DNA of 64,000 nucleotides from contig PKTN01000009.1 in the NCBI GenBank assembly GCA_002869185.1, positions 1-64,000 on the forward strand. Direction: 5' to 3'. Source of the stretch: Denitrovibrio sp. Lineage in GTDB: Bacteria > Chrysiogenota > Deferribacteres > Deferribacterales > Geovibrionaceae. Below the pieces are notes generated by a model. That model saw only the letters and a program-made list of their open reading frames with translations. It ran no database searches and had not been told where the DNA came from. This document shows, one piece after another, positions 27,502 through 37,661 of this stretch (its first letter is position 1; every line of letters begins with the position of its first letter). The translations under genes were made by a program, and so were the position numbers.

Positions 27502-28281
27502 TTATTCTCCAGAGAGCTTGTGAATAATATTAAAGGTACATTTTTGTTCTTTAATTTTGACTACTGAAGCTCTTTTAAGCATTAAAGCAATATCGTTGTG
27601 CACATTCCTGAATATTGGATAAGTAGCAATAGCCTTAATCAGAACAGTGTACACTGAAGTCAGATCACTTATTGGTGCGTTATAATATACCTTTAATTTC
27701 TCAATCGCATCATCTTCTGAGTTATTCTCGTAAAAATAAGTTATTATTTGATGAGTATAACTAAAGTCTTTACTCTCAATTACTCTAGGACTCAAATCAA
27801 AGAAATTAGCAAATGTTGCAACTTGAGCAGTTGTCATTTTGGTTACAATCTCTTTATCAATATGTTGCCTTATGGAGAGTGAGGAGTCTTTAAACTCTTG
27901 AGTTAAGTTAAAAAATGTTTTATTGGTAAGATTAGAGAAATCTTTGGCCTGTTTTTTAGTTTGAGATGTTACTAGTAGATAGTCAACAGCACCAAACATT
28001 ACAAAACTAGAGTTATAAATGGTTATTTTGTCTTTTAGGACTTGGGGCATTTTGTTGGTATGAGTAGTGCTACTATTATCATGGGCTACTGCAAATCTTA
28101 TTTTGCCTGAACTGCATAGGTCTAGCACTGTATCATAAAAAAAATCATTTTCTAATTCAGCTAATGAATCTAGCCCTATAATTATCCCTTTGTAGCTATC
28201 TGCGCACCTGATACTCTTGCCTTTACAGAGCTTAATAAGTTCGCTAGCTTTCTTTTTGTAATCGTATGATTTATTTTCCAA
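27502..28281 (-). CDS. Protein of unknown function between sulfotransferases
   Basis: A 259-residue protein that I do not recognise. It is soluble-looking, with an N-terminal alpha/beta region (IIIGLDSLAEL, RFAVAHDNSST, MFGAVDYLLVTS) that could be a small Rossmann-like or NTPase-like fold, then a helical C-terminal half. No catalytic motif is clear. It is wedged between two paralogous sulfotransferase genes, overlapping the upstream one by 11 bases and one base from the downstream one, so it is co-translated with them and likely works in the same pathway. Confidence 0.7.
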   Translation of the reverse strand: MENKSYDYKKKASELIKLCKGKSIRCADSYKGIIIGLDSLAELENDFFYDTVLDLCSSGKIRFAVAHDNSSTTHTNKMPQVLKDKITIYNSSFVMFGAVDYLLVTSQTKKQAKDFSNLTNKTFFNLTQEFKDSSLSIRQHIDKEIVTKMTTAQVATFANFFDLSPRVIESKDFSYTHQIITYFYENNSEDDAIEKLKVYYNAPISDLTSVYTVLIKAIATYPIFRNVHNDIALMLKRASVVKIKEQKCTFNIIHKLSGE

Positions 28282-29746
28282 GGTGAATTATCTCGTAGGT
28301 ATTGAAAAAACTTGGTGTGTTAATATTTTGATAAGGACCAAAAACAATCCGAGTATTAGCGTCTATATAGCGATCAATCTCGCTTCTATTAATAATAGGA
28401 TAACCCTTGTAACTGCACTCTTTGCTATTGTCATCCAAGAAAGCAACGATGGAAATATCCATTGCGCAGCAGATTAAATAGGCAATATGTGCGGCCTGTC
28501 CGGATCCAAAAATGATTACGTTATCAGTATCTACTAAGATATTTTGAAATAGTAATCTTATTATCTGAATGAAATTGTCATCTGAAATATTGTTGAATTC
28601 GATAAGGCTATTCATTATCCCTTTGCGGACATTATCTAACATTCTTTGCTGCCATGGTTGCTCAATTTTAGTTAAAGCTTCAAGTGCCACCCAATCCTTA
28701 TTTGATATATGCATGTTACAAAGGTTAATACTGATGGCTAGAATAAACTTATTAAGCCCTGAGTCTTCAGTTTCAGTATGATAGTTACCAATGCTTTTGA
28801 GACAGTCATACATATATTTGATATATTTTTCAGACAAATTATTTCTTTTGTAAAATTTGAGAAGGTGACCATTAGAAACATATTGAGCATGTTCTATATA
28901 GTGTTTTTCTGCTTTTTCTAAATTCTGTGATTCTTCTGCTTCTCTTGCGTATATTAATGAATTAGTTGAATGGTAACCTTTGGCGAGAATTTGACTTGAG
29001 TCATGTGTGTAGCTTTTTTCTGTCGATATTACCGTCACTCTACTGCACCCTTTAGTTTCTTCTAAAATAGCTTGATATCTTTCATTGTAGAGTCCTAGTG
29101 CATAATTATAAAACTTTATATCAGTTGCCAAAAGATCTTGGAGATATTTAACATCATCGTCATCTATTTCTATTTGGCTAGCCTTTTTATTCATATTTGC
29201 ATTAGTAATTTCTAAGCTATCGAACTTTAAATGATATCGAAACAATTCTAAAAATTCATTGTATCTCTCTGTGAATCCAAAAATAGCAATTTTATTAGTA
29301 AGGTTGTCTATTGCTTTCTCGTAGCTACCTGTTCCTAGTAAAGATAGATAAGTATTGCCAGAGCAAAGATCATCAAGGCTTTCACGAAGAGTTGTTCTTG
29401 GATTAATGACTCCTCTTGTTTTTTTATATTTGAAATCTGAGATATACCTAGCGACAGGCTCGCGTAACAACGTTGTGTACACAGAAAGGTTGGGTAAATA
29501 CTCATGTATTCCCCAGCATTTGTGCCCAGAAACTGTTACTGGTGCAATCTTTTTATTCTCTTGATAATCTTTATATATTTCCTTCCACTTGAAGATATCG
29601 TGCAGTTTATAAAACTTACTATAGTTGGTTTTGAGGAAAGAGTTGAATGAATTACCACCTGTTTTAGGGATATGGTAGAAGATAATATTAGCTTTTGAGA
29701 TATCAGTTGTTTTATTAAGAAGGTCATTAGTAGTTGCAATCTTCAT
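28271..29746 (-). CDS. Sulfotransferase + TPR-like linker + C-terminal Rossmann-like module (second of three)
   Basis: A 491-residue paralogue of the gene at 26031. PAPS motifs: IIFYHIPKTGGNSFNSFL (PKTGG at 27-31), VSGHKCWGIHEYL and LLREPVARYISDFKY. The middle has repeat-like AEESQNLEKAEKHYIEHA and FYKRNNLSEKYI. The C-terminal module reads VIIFGSGQAAHIAYL...IVAFLDDNSK. I chose ATG at 29746 because AGGGG lies eight bases upstream; an ATG at 29767 has no such site. The gene overlaps the unknown gene downstream by 11 bases. Confidence 0.85.
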   Translation of the reverse strand: MKIATTNDLLNKTTDISKANIIFYHIPKTGGNSFNSFLKTNYSKFYKLHDIFKWKEIYKDYQENKKIAPVTVSGHKCWGIHEYLPNLSVYTTLLREPVARYISDFKYKKTRGVINPRTTLRESLDDLCSGNTYLSLLGTGSYEKAIDNLTNKIAIFGFTERYNEFLELFRYHLKFDSLEITNANMNKKASQIEIDDDDVKYLQDLLATDIKFYNYALGLYNERYQAILEETKGCSRVTVISTEKSYTHDSSQILAKGYHSTNSLIYAREAEESQNLEKAEKHYIEHAQYVSNGHLLKFYKRNNLSEKYIKYMYDCLKSIGNYHTETEDSGLNKFILAISINLCNMHISNKDWVALEALTKIEQPWQQRMLDNVRKGIMNSLIEFNNISDDNFIQIIRLLFQNILVDTDNVIIFGSGQAAHIAYLICCAMDISIVAFLDDNSKECSYKGYPIINRSEIDRYIDANTRIVFGPYQNINTPSFFNTYEIIHLGK

Positions 29747-29763
29747 ATAAATGCCCCTGTAGT

Positions 29764-31281
29764 TCACTTATTAAGGATTAAGCTATTAAAGCTTATTATG
29801 TTAAGAGATTGTTGCAAGTCATGGTTTAATGATCTATTAATATTGTACTTTCCATTAATCTCGCTGTAGTATCGTGGCTCTGCTATGGTGTCTATGTCTT
29901 TTGATGTGATTACTTTCTTTCCAAGATGTTCGATTTCATTTGTATCATTATCTAAAAAACCCAAGATCTTAATTGAGCGTTGTTCGCATATATTGTTTAA
30001 TATGCATGCATTTATTCCAGTCCCACCTATTATTATTTTCTCAACGTTATTAAGTTTCTGATCTAATACTTCCTGCGCTTTTTTTGCTAATTTAGGTGTA
30101 TTATCAATAATCTCAAGAGTTCGCTCGTTTCTGTATAAGTAGGGTATAATATCGTCTATATACTTGTAATCGAATACCTCATATACACTCACGAGTTTTT
30201 TAATAAGTTGTATGTCAGGTTGTGGTTTTCTAAGTTGCGAGATAATGCAGTGTTTGAGTCCTTCAGCTTTGGAAAAAATAAGCTTATTTATATCAGATGA
30301 AGAATCTGTTATGTACTTAGTTGCATTTTTAAAGCTCTTCTTAAATAGGGCAGCATATTTATATAAATCATGGGTATAGTAGAAATCAAGTAGTCTACTG
30401 AAATCTTTATTTTCCAATTCCATTGCTGTCAGTAGATGCATTTCCGCATTATCAAGCTTACCTTCTTGTATATTTATGTTAGCGAGTGCTACATAGTCTG
30501 CTTCCTTTTTAGACTTTTTAGAAGCAATACTAGTTAGTGATTCTTTTTTAAATTGTTTTGTTTTAGAGGATTCATTACTTGTCACGACTACTGAGCTTAT
30601 ATCAAGATCAACATTACTGTATCTACTATTATAAAGATCCTTGGCGAACTCATAAAACTCTATTTCAGTTTCTAGAGCTTTTTCTGCATGCTTAATTTGC
30701 TCTGAAGTAAAATTTACTTTATAAGATGAACTCACATTTATACTCTGAGCCTCTGCATATTCTAGGTTATATAGTTTTTTAAGTAAAAAGAGAAAATCAT
30801 TATATTTTTCCTGTAATCCAAAGAGAGCGACATTATTCTCTAAAAAGTATTTAGCTTTTTTAAGGTCACCTCTACCGAATGTATTGACGTATGGATTGAT
30901 ATCACGAATTTTTGTAAAATCTGTAAATGAAACCTTTTCAGGGTTAATTATCCCTTTTATGATATCGTAGCGATAGTGCGATATTAGTCGTTCTATGGGT
31001 GAACGAAGAATTGTTAAATAACAGCATTGTTTATCTGTAAAATATTGATGTAACCCAAATGCTGCGTGTCCAGAGAGGATTAATCTATTTGTCTTTGAGC
31101 TAGCTTGTGAAAGGTGGTATATCTCTTTACACTGATTATATGTATTAGTGCTTATGTAATTTTCAGTAATGTTTCTAAAGAATGTTCCGAGTGTCGATCC
31201 GCCTGTTTTGGGCAAGTGAATAAAGATCGAAACCACGTCATCAGTAAACGTATTTAGGGATTTATTATTAAGTAAATTCAT
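29764..31281 (-). CDS. Sulfotransferase + TPR-like linker + C-terminal Rossmann-like module (third of three)
   Basis: A 505-residue member of the same trio. VSIFIHLPKTGGSTLGTFF (PKTGG at 24-28) and LTILRSPIERLISHYRYD are the two PAPS-binding motifs; LSGHAAFGLHQYF matches the third conserved block. The linker has ANINIQEGKLDNAEMHLLTA, TPR-like. The module is IIIGGTGINACIL...ILGFLDNDTN, somewhat more divergent. AGAGG precedes the ATG at 31281. High AT content here and in its two paralogues differs from the his region. Confidence 0.85.
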   Translation of the reverse strand: MNLLNNKSLNTFTDDVVSIFIHLPKTGGSTLGTFFRNITENYISTNTYNQCKEIYHLSQASSKTNRLILSGHAAFGLHQYFTDKQCCYLTILRSPIERLISHYRYDIIKGIINPEKVSFTDFTKIRDINPYVNTFGRGDLKKAKYFLENNVALFGLQEKYNDFLFLLKKLYNLEYAEAQSINVSSSYKVNFTSEQIKHAEKALETEIEFYEFAKDLYNSRYSNVDLDISSVVVTSNESSKTKQFKKESLTSIASKKSKKEADYVALANINIQEGKLDNAEMHLLTAMELENKDFSRLLDFYYTHDLYKYAALFKKSFKNATKYITDSSSDINKLIFSKAEGLKHCIISQLRKPQPDIQLIKKLVSVYEVFDYKYIDDIIPYLYRNERTLEIIDNTPKLAKKAQEVLDQKLNNVEKIIIGGTGINACILNNICEQRSIKILGFLDNDTNEIEHLGKKVITSKDIDTIAEPRYYSEINGKYNINRSLNHDLQQSLNIISFNSLILNK

Positions 31282-31301
31282 ATAAAACCTCTTGCTATTA
31301 T

Positions 31302-32732
31302 TTAATAAAATATTGATACAGTATACTCAGTTAGGTTTTTTACGGGGAAAACACGGTCAAGTAGTTCCTGTGATGTGATAGTGTTGATATTGCTAACGAG
31401 TTTATCAATAAAATCATTATTATTATAGAAAGATATAATTCTTGATTTATTTTTAACTTTTGTTAAAAGCTTATCTAACATGATGTTTTCATAATCATAC
31501 GACGAAACTATTATATAATCGAAATCATTTTCATTTAATGCATCAAAGTTGATGATAGGTTTATTATGTATTGACCCGTTGGCGGCTTCTTGGTCATCAA
31601 TCAATAGTGTGATAGAGTCGTAGATATCACTAAATTGTTGTGATGTTCTGGTATAATTTAATATTGACTCTGTATGCTGACCAGCACCGTATATGCATGT
31701 TTTTTTGTTTTTAAATGAATAATTGTCATTCATAAAAACAACACAGGAATATGGATCATTTGCTGACTTAACTGTGAACTTCTCAATAGCATCAAAGTCA
31801 ATAAATGGTTTTGATCTATTTTTTTCTGCATAGAAAATTGTGTCTACCACAGCAAAATTGCTATACTCAGGGTCACTTATTACCTCTTCAAAAACAGCTT
31901 GGGTTATACCACCATGAAGACTGTCTTCTGCTCCATAGTCATGTATTACTAATATCCCATTGTCTCGTAAAAAAGGTTTATAGAGCTTAAGATCACTAAG
32001 ACAACCCTCGTAAGAGTGGTCCCCGTCTATCCAAACAAGCCTCATCTTATCTGAACCTGCATTAAGGGTGAATACATCACTAGCTACTGATGCAAAGTAC
32101 TGCGAAGGGCATTGCCTAGTGATTATATAGTCACTTAAACCTGCATGTTGTATGAAGACAGGGTAGTCTTGTTGGAATGCACAATCTATTGAAAAGATTT
32201 TGTTTTTAAACTTACTGTCTTTATTGCCAGTACCGAGGGCTATAGAGGTTCCCCCCGAATATGCTCCAATTTCTAATATTGAACCTTCTGTATCAATTTC
32301 TTTTGCTAAGTTATACAAAAATGTTCTTTCTAGTGCTGATGAAAAAGGAGAGAAAGGGAGTGATATGTCACTATTTATTAACGGTTTAAATTTACTATAT
32401 CTTGACGTTACAATGCTCATATTTGGATATGTAAAGCATGAAACATACTCAGGTTTAACATCATCTATTAATGTGATTTAAATAAAGTTTTTAGGAGCAT
32501 CCGTTAAAAAGAAAAGTAAATTAGTATAATCTTTGATAGTATCTTTTTCTCGATAAAAATCTTCAACTTTATCAAAGTATTTATATTGTATATTGCTTTC
32601 ATCTAGTTTTTTAAATACTACGTCAACATTTAAATTTTTATTTCCACCTTCTCTTCTAAGTAAGAAAACAGTAATTTTAGGTGTTTTCATGAAGATATTT
32701 GGTATTTTTATAACATCATTTGATAGGGTCAT
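31302..32732 (-). pseudogene. Class I methyltransferase with C-terminal Rossmann-like module, in-frame TAA at codon 85
   Basis: A 476-codon frame. Residues 1-84 (KITVFLLRREGGNKN..) end at TAA (32478-32480), and the same frame continues with ITLIDDVKPEYVSCFTYPN and then a methyltransferase core: GSILEIGAYSGGTSIALG, LVWIDGDHSYEG and GILVIHDYG. The pattern fits Methyltransf_24-type enzymes of glycan loci. The C-terminal module reads KTCIYGAGQHTESIL...LLIDDQEA. Coding character on both sides of the stop, with no frame change, argues for a single broken codon. AAGGA precedes the ATG at 32732. The part from the ATG at 32420 could be made alone but has no good ribosome site. Confidence 0.78.
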
Positions 32733-32753
32733 ATATCCTTTCCTTAATAAACT

Positions 32754-34790
32754 TTAGATGTTATCTATAAACTCAATAAGTCTTGTATTATTGTATGCAG
32801 TAGAGAATAACTCAGCATTCCTATCTGCTGATTCCTGCAAATCTTTCCAGTTATGATCATTGATTACTTTTTTAAGATTGTGAACTTCTGAAAGCTCTAT
32901 TGGGACAAGACTATCTGTTGGGTACTCACTAAGAATCCCTGGCATACTTCTGTTTAGTATCATAGGGAGGCCTGAGACACCAAAAAGCAGTATTGCAGAT
33001 GGTACTGTTGTGACCATAAACATATAAAGCAAATCTTTGAAAAGTTGTTCATTTGCCTGAGAAATCATATTAGATATTTTTTTAGTATTATGCACCATCC
33101 ATCCAGCATGATACTTGCTGACAGACTCAATTAATTCATATTGATCCATAATTGTTTTTTCAAGATGGAAATAAGGTTTTTGCTCCTCAGGGAGTGTTTC
33201 TTTAAATTCTTTAGCCCCGTAGGTGCTTGCATAATAGTGCACATGAATTTCTTGTGCTAGGATTTCACGAACATATTTAGAGATGGTTCGCATTTCATCA
33301 CCAACATCATCAAGGAAACCACCAACCATATCAATATGAAAACCATCTGTAAGCTTTGCCGATTTTTGTTTGGCAGTGAAATTATATCTGTAGAAACTCA
33401 TCATTGGTTTATCAATACCTATTGAGTATTTAAGAAAGTCTTTGGCTTCAACAGTGTTGGAGTTTAAAATTATCCCATCTGATGCTTTAAGCATGGATTG
33501 GTATACTTTCATGAACTCTTTTTCATATGTAAAGTTTTTATAAAAAGGCTTGATTAAATCATACAAGAAGAAGATCTTTTTTACTTTGATTTTTTTCATA
33601 AGAATTGTTGGATAAACATTACTTGCAAGAGTTTTGAAACCTTCAAATTGAGGGTTCAAATATCCCTCTGAGTGCAGCAGTACGATACCCTTATTGAGTT
33701 TATCACAAAATTCAATCATTTCATTGATATCAAGGAGATATTTATTTTCGAAAGGGAGTAGATGATAACTAGGGTTTGGATAAGTATGTGAAACTTCTGG
33801 TACTCGACTTATGATAAAAATATCGTAACCAGCCTCCTCAAGAGATTTTACAGTTGGAGTATAATTGTTATAAAACTTACCGCCTAGAAAGACGAGAGGA
33901 TTTTTAGCTTCTTCTATTTTTTGTAAAATACTTTCTAGTTGTGTAGTATTGTCATTTTCTGTTTTTGCTTCTTTTAATATCTCTATTGCTATATCATTTA
34001 TCCAGATAGACTTCGCTCTTGGAACACAGGTACTAAGAAAATGCTCCTTAAGCTCTGCTACTCTTGTTGTGATAAAGTAAGCATCATAACCTGCATCGGA
34101 TTGTTGCATAGCGTCTGAGCCTTTGATGGTTAGGCCGCCTAGAACTTCACCTTTACGAAAATCATCAAATAACTCTATTTTATCAAAATATTTCTTTATA
34201 AAGTCTAGCGAGCTTTCCAGAAAAATTGAACATGGGTATATCGCAAGCCTTGTTATTTTATTATCAAGGTGTTGCTAAAAAATATTCTTTAAATCTACAG
34301 ATTGAATCAGACCACTAATGTCCCAACCAATGTTGTATGCCTCAACTTCCTTAACAATATCGAGTGGGTTAATTGTATCAATATCGAGCTCATAAAATAG
34401 GTTGTCTGTCTCTTTTCTTACACTAGAATAGAAGCAATCAACTTCATTACTTGATATAGAGGGTTGATTTGTAAATACATTTACAAGCCCCATGCCTGCT
34501 GCTGCATATCTAGAAATACCAGCATCAATCAGTATTCTTTCAAGCTTTGCCTGATGAATACTGGATATAACTATAAGGTCAAATTCTGTCTCAGCTGCTT
34601 TTTGCAAGGTCAATAGCTTGAGCCCATCTAGAACTCCTGATTTGAAATCGTCTATAAAACCTAGAACAGTGATGTCTTTTCTTTCACTTTTTATTGTTTT
34701 ATAAAGTGACTGCCCACCAGCCCCAGCTCCATAAAGATATATTACACTATCACGAGGAAATTCATTTATGTCATCAAATATTTGGTTCAT
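32754..34790 (-). pseudogene. Rossmann-like module + GT-B-like glycosyltransferase, in-frame TAG at codon 172
   Basis: A 678-codon frame. The N-terminal module reads VIYLYGAGAGGQSLYKTI...VLGFIDDFKSG, here at the front instead of the back. After VDLKNIF a TAG (34275-34277) interrupts; the frame continues with QHLDNKITRLAIYPCS and a second alpha/beta unit containing ELFDDFRKGEVLGG. The last 450 residues look like a GT-B glycosyltransferase (DAYFITTRV, FLYDLIKPFYKN, ILNSNTVEAKDFL, HAGWMVHNT, FGVSGLPMILNRSMPG), where the final block has the usual donor-site position. CAG (Gln) to TAG is one change. AAGGTG precedes the ATG at 34790. Confidence 0.75.
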
Positions 34791-34802
34791 ACAAACACCT
34801 TA

Positions 34803-35888
34803 TTAAACAAAATTTACATGGTTAGGTGGGTTTTTTATCTTCCACAGAAACTCATTTATCTCGTTAGTTCTACAGTTTGCATAGCAGACTTTATGAACAT
34901 CAATTTCAGAGACACGTTTTACTACATCACAGTATCGATCACTTTCGATGATTTCTTTAAAAGATTGAGTTAAGAAATCTCCCATCAGGAATTCTTCACT
35001 TCTGTGATCAAAGAACATACCACAAGGGTAAAGTTTTCCGTCGCCACTAGAGTACACAAGAAATGGCACACCTTGGCATTTATTATAGCCACGTATTCCT
35101 TCGTTTGTGATTTTATTCCATTTAATAATAACTTTATAATCACTAGTACTATAACTTTCTGCTTTTTTGAGAAGTTCATCAAAGTTCTTATACTCACCAA
35201 GTTGATCAAAAACACCAATGTCTCCATCACGTGTGTCAGAACATTGCTTCACAACAAGATAGTCAACACCGAGTTCTCCACCAAGTTTTGCTAGTGGAAC
35301 AACCTGATCTGCGTTGTCTGGCGTTAGTACCATTTGTAAGCCAATTGTTACAGATAGGTTTTTGCGACGTTTTGTATCAACACAGAATTTAACTTTTTCT
35401 TTGAAAATCTTGAAATCTTTACTTGAATGAACCCTGAGATAGGCTTCTTCTGTAGCGGCACTAATATTAAATCTTAGCCAGGTAAGATTTTCAAGAGCAC
35501 TCTCACCATCTCTACCAGTATCAAGAAGTAAGCCGTTGGTACCAAGAGCTAGATCTACTCCAGCATTTGTTCCAACCTCAATAGCTTCATAGAGATATGG
35601 GTTGAGTGTTGGCTCTGCTTCACCAATGAGAGCGATTGAGTTAACGCCTATTTCGCCAGCACCTTTCATGTAGTTTAGAAGAGCTTCCCTTGGAAAAGTG
35701 ACCTCTTTTTGTCTGGTGAATAAATTTCCTTGTGTAGCTCCGTAGCAGTATTGACATCTAATATTACAGCCTTTACTTAGACCTGCATCAATGTGTATAG
35801 GTGAAATTCTTTTTCCTTTGTCCCAGTCGTTTACCTTATCTAAATGCCAAAGCATTTTTTGGGTGTCCATCATGTATTTATCAGACAT
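34803..35888 (-). CDS. Radical SAM/SPASM-like protein
   Basis: A 361-residue radical SAM enzyme: CNIRCQYC at Cys41, Cys45 and Cys48, ALIGEAEPTLNP in the GGE position, and C-terminal cysteines KCQGVPFLVYSSGDGKLYPCG and CYANCRTNEINEFLW, resembling a SPASM auxiliary cluster. I chose ATG at 35888 with GAGAG seven bases upstream; a longer frame back to 35951 would overlap the reductase gene by 71 bases and lacks support. It overlaps the reductase stop by eight bases. It is a paralogue of the gene at 38447; both flank the split transketolase and reductase, so they may act on the same sugar. Confidence 0.87.
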   Translation of the reverse strand: MSDKYMMDTQKMLWHLDKVNDWDKGKRISPIHIDAGLSKGCNIRCQYCYGATQGNLFTRQKEVTFPREALLNYMKGAGEIGVNSIALIGEAEPTLNPYLYEAIEVGTNAGVDLALGTNGLLLDTGRDGESALENLTWLRFNISAATEEAYLRVHSSKDFKIFKEKVKFCVDTKRRKNLSVTIGLQMVLTPDNADQVVPLAKLGGELGVDYLVVKQCSDTRDGDIGVFDQLGEYKNFDELLKKAESYSTSDYKVIIKWNKITNEGIRGYNKCQGVPFLVYSSGDGKLYPCGMFFDHRSEEFLMGDFLTQSFKEIIESDRYCDVVKRVSEIDVHKVCYANCRTNEINEFLWKIKNPPNHVNFV

Positions 35889-36744
35889 AGCCTCTCTCTT
35901 TAATTTTATTTGTATAGTCCGCCATTGCTTCTTTCCAGTCACGCATAGCACAATGCTTTGTTGTTCCTAGTATTGTTTTAAGCGGTTTTTTTCCAGTTTC
36001 ATTGATACTGAAATCAGCAGCTTTTGCTCTACCAACCTCAATATCATGTATATCAAGCCTGTGAAAGAACTCCTTTACAAAGTCGTATGAGGAGACAGGA
36101 TCACCTGAGTTAAACACGTGATAAATTCCTGATGGTTCTTTCTGGCTTATTGTGCTTAGTATTATATCGGCAGCATCTGAGCTATATGTAGGTCGAGATA
36201 TGATATCATCAACAACTTTAATAGTCTTTCTGCCATTTGAATATAGTGAGTGCATTTTTTCTAAGAAGTTAGCACCACTATTCTCTCTAGTGCCGAACAT
36301 TACTGGCAAACGAAAGATGTAGTGATTGTCGCAGAATGTGCGAGTCATAATCTCACCATTATACTTTGTTAGACCGTAGTAGTTCATTGGATTAGGTTGT
36401 TCATCTTAAAGCCTAGGTTGATTACTTTCGTCGAAGACAGCCTCTGTGCTTATATAAACAAATGTCTTATTATTTTCACCGCAATATTGAGCGAGCACTC
36501 TGGTTGAATGTACATTCACCATAAATGCTTTTTCAGGATCCTGCTCACAAGGTTCAACACCTTGAAAGACTGCCGCATTAAAGATGACATCAGGGTTGAA
36601 CTCTAAAGCCTTCACAAAGCTTTTTGGGTCAGTAAGTTCGATCTCTTTATGACCAGCTGCAAACACCTCCGCTCCAGTTAACTTAAGGGAGGAAATGATT
36701 GCAGAGCCTACTAGGCCTGTAGCTCCTACGACAAGTGCTTTCAT
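35881..36744 (-). pseudogene. dTDP-4-dehydrorhamnose reductase-like NAD(P)-sugar reductase, in-frame TAA at codon 113
   Basis: A 287-codon frame of RmlD type. GATGLVGSAIISSL binds the cofactor, NAAVFQGVEPCE and STEAVFDESNQP follow, then TAA (36406-36408), then DEQPNP leading into catalytic YYGLTKYNGE and FRLPVMFG. The stop sits in the loop before the YxxxK motif, and the frame is unchanged, so the product would lack its active site unless the codon is read through or misread. It lies two bases from the transketolase C-subunit gene and overlaps the radical SAM gene downstream by eight bases. Confidence 0.82.
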
Positions 36745-36746
36745 TA

Positions 36747-37661
36747 TTATTTTTCCACCTTACTGCATATAAATTTAACAATTTTGTCTATTGAAATGCC
36801 GTAATGCTCTCTTAGGTAATCTCTGTTTCCTACCTTATGAATATATTCATTTTTAAGAGCGATTTTATTGATTTTTTTGAAGATTCCCTTCTCATTGCAG
36901 TAATCTGTGATAATAGTCCCTAGTCCACCGTATTCATAATGTTCTTCAGCTACATACACCGAGTCATATTTATTAATCAGTTCTGCCAGTTCATCAGAGA
37001 TATTGCTGACCATAGGGTTAGATACTGCACAAACCTCGATCCCTTTTTCAGAGAGAGTGTCACATGCAGGGAGGACAGCATCTACTATTGAACCGTGGAA
37101 GATGATAAGAGCATCCTTACCTTCTCTGAGTACATGAGGTTTAGTTATATCTATGTTTGTTGATTTGTGGAGTTCAGGCTCACCGTTTTTAGGTATCCTA
37201 ATGTATGTTGGAGTATCAGCTGCATATGCATATGCGAATGCAGCGTCCGCCTCTATAGGATCACATGGAGAAAATATATTGAGGTTAGGCATAGTTTTAG
37301 CCAGTGCGATATCTTCAATAACATAGTGAGTCATGCCAGCTGGGGCGTATGTAATACCACTACCTGTTCCAACCATGATGACTGGAAGCTCTTGGTAACA
37401 GACATCGTTTCTTACCTGTTCGTAAGGACGCATGATAACGAATGGGGCAATATTGTAATAGACTACCTTGTATCCACGAAGTGCGAGCCCTGATGCCATA
37501 CCAACGTCACAAGCCTCATTTACACCTGGATTTAGGAATCTTTCTGGATATGTTTCCTTAAAGCCTTCCCATACACCAAGCCCTGCATCACCAGATATGA
37601 GATAAAGTTTTTCATCCTCTGCGGCCTTGTTTTCGATTGCTTTTGCGACTCTATTTCTCAT
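36747..37661 (-). CDS. Transketolase, C-terminal (pyrimidine-binding/transketolase_C) subunit
   Basis: A 304-residue subunit holding the ThDP pyrimidine domain (GDAGLGVWEG, NPGVNEACDVGMASGLAL with the catalytic Glu, GTGSGITYAPAGMTHY) and the C-terminal transketolase domain (ALIIFHGSIVDAV, YVAEEHYEYGGLG). It overlaps the N-terminal subunit gene by four bases, giving a split transketolase. Such split pairs in glycan loci are thought to move a two-carbon ketol unit to make an unusual or branched sugar; the substrate here is unknown. Confidence 0.9.
   Translation of the reverse strand: MRNRVAKAIENKAAEDEKLYLISGDAGLGVWEGFKETYPERFLNPGVNEACDVGMASGLALRGYKVVYYNIAPFVIMRPYEQVRNDVCYQELPVIMVGTGSGITYAPAGMTHYVIEDIALAKTMPNLNIFSPCDPIEADAAFAYAYAADTPTYIRIPKNGEPELHKSTNIDITKPHVLREGKDALIIFHGSIVDAVLPACDTLSEKGIEVCAVSNPMVSNISDELAELINKYDSVYVAEEHYEYGGLGTIITDYCNEKGIFKKINKIALKNEYIHKVGNRDYLREHYGISIDKIVKFICSKVEK

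Noticed and set aside
27502-28281. Assigning the unknown protein as a kinase or nucleotidase
   Set aside because: The alpha/beta N-terminal part has no P-loop or DxD motif that I can defend, so no function is given.
35889-35951. Longer N-terminus for the radical SAM gene at 34803
   Set aside because: The extra 21 residues come from the reductase region in another frame, while ATG 35888 has its own GAGAG site.
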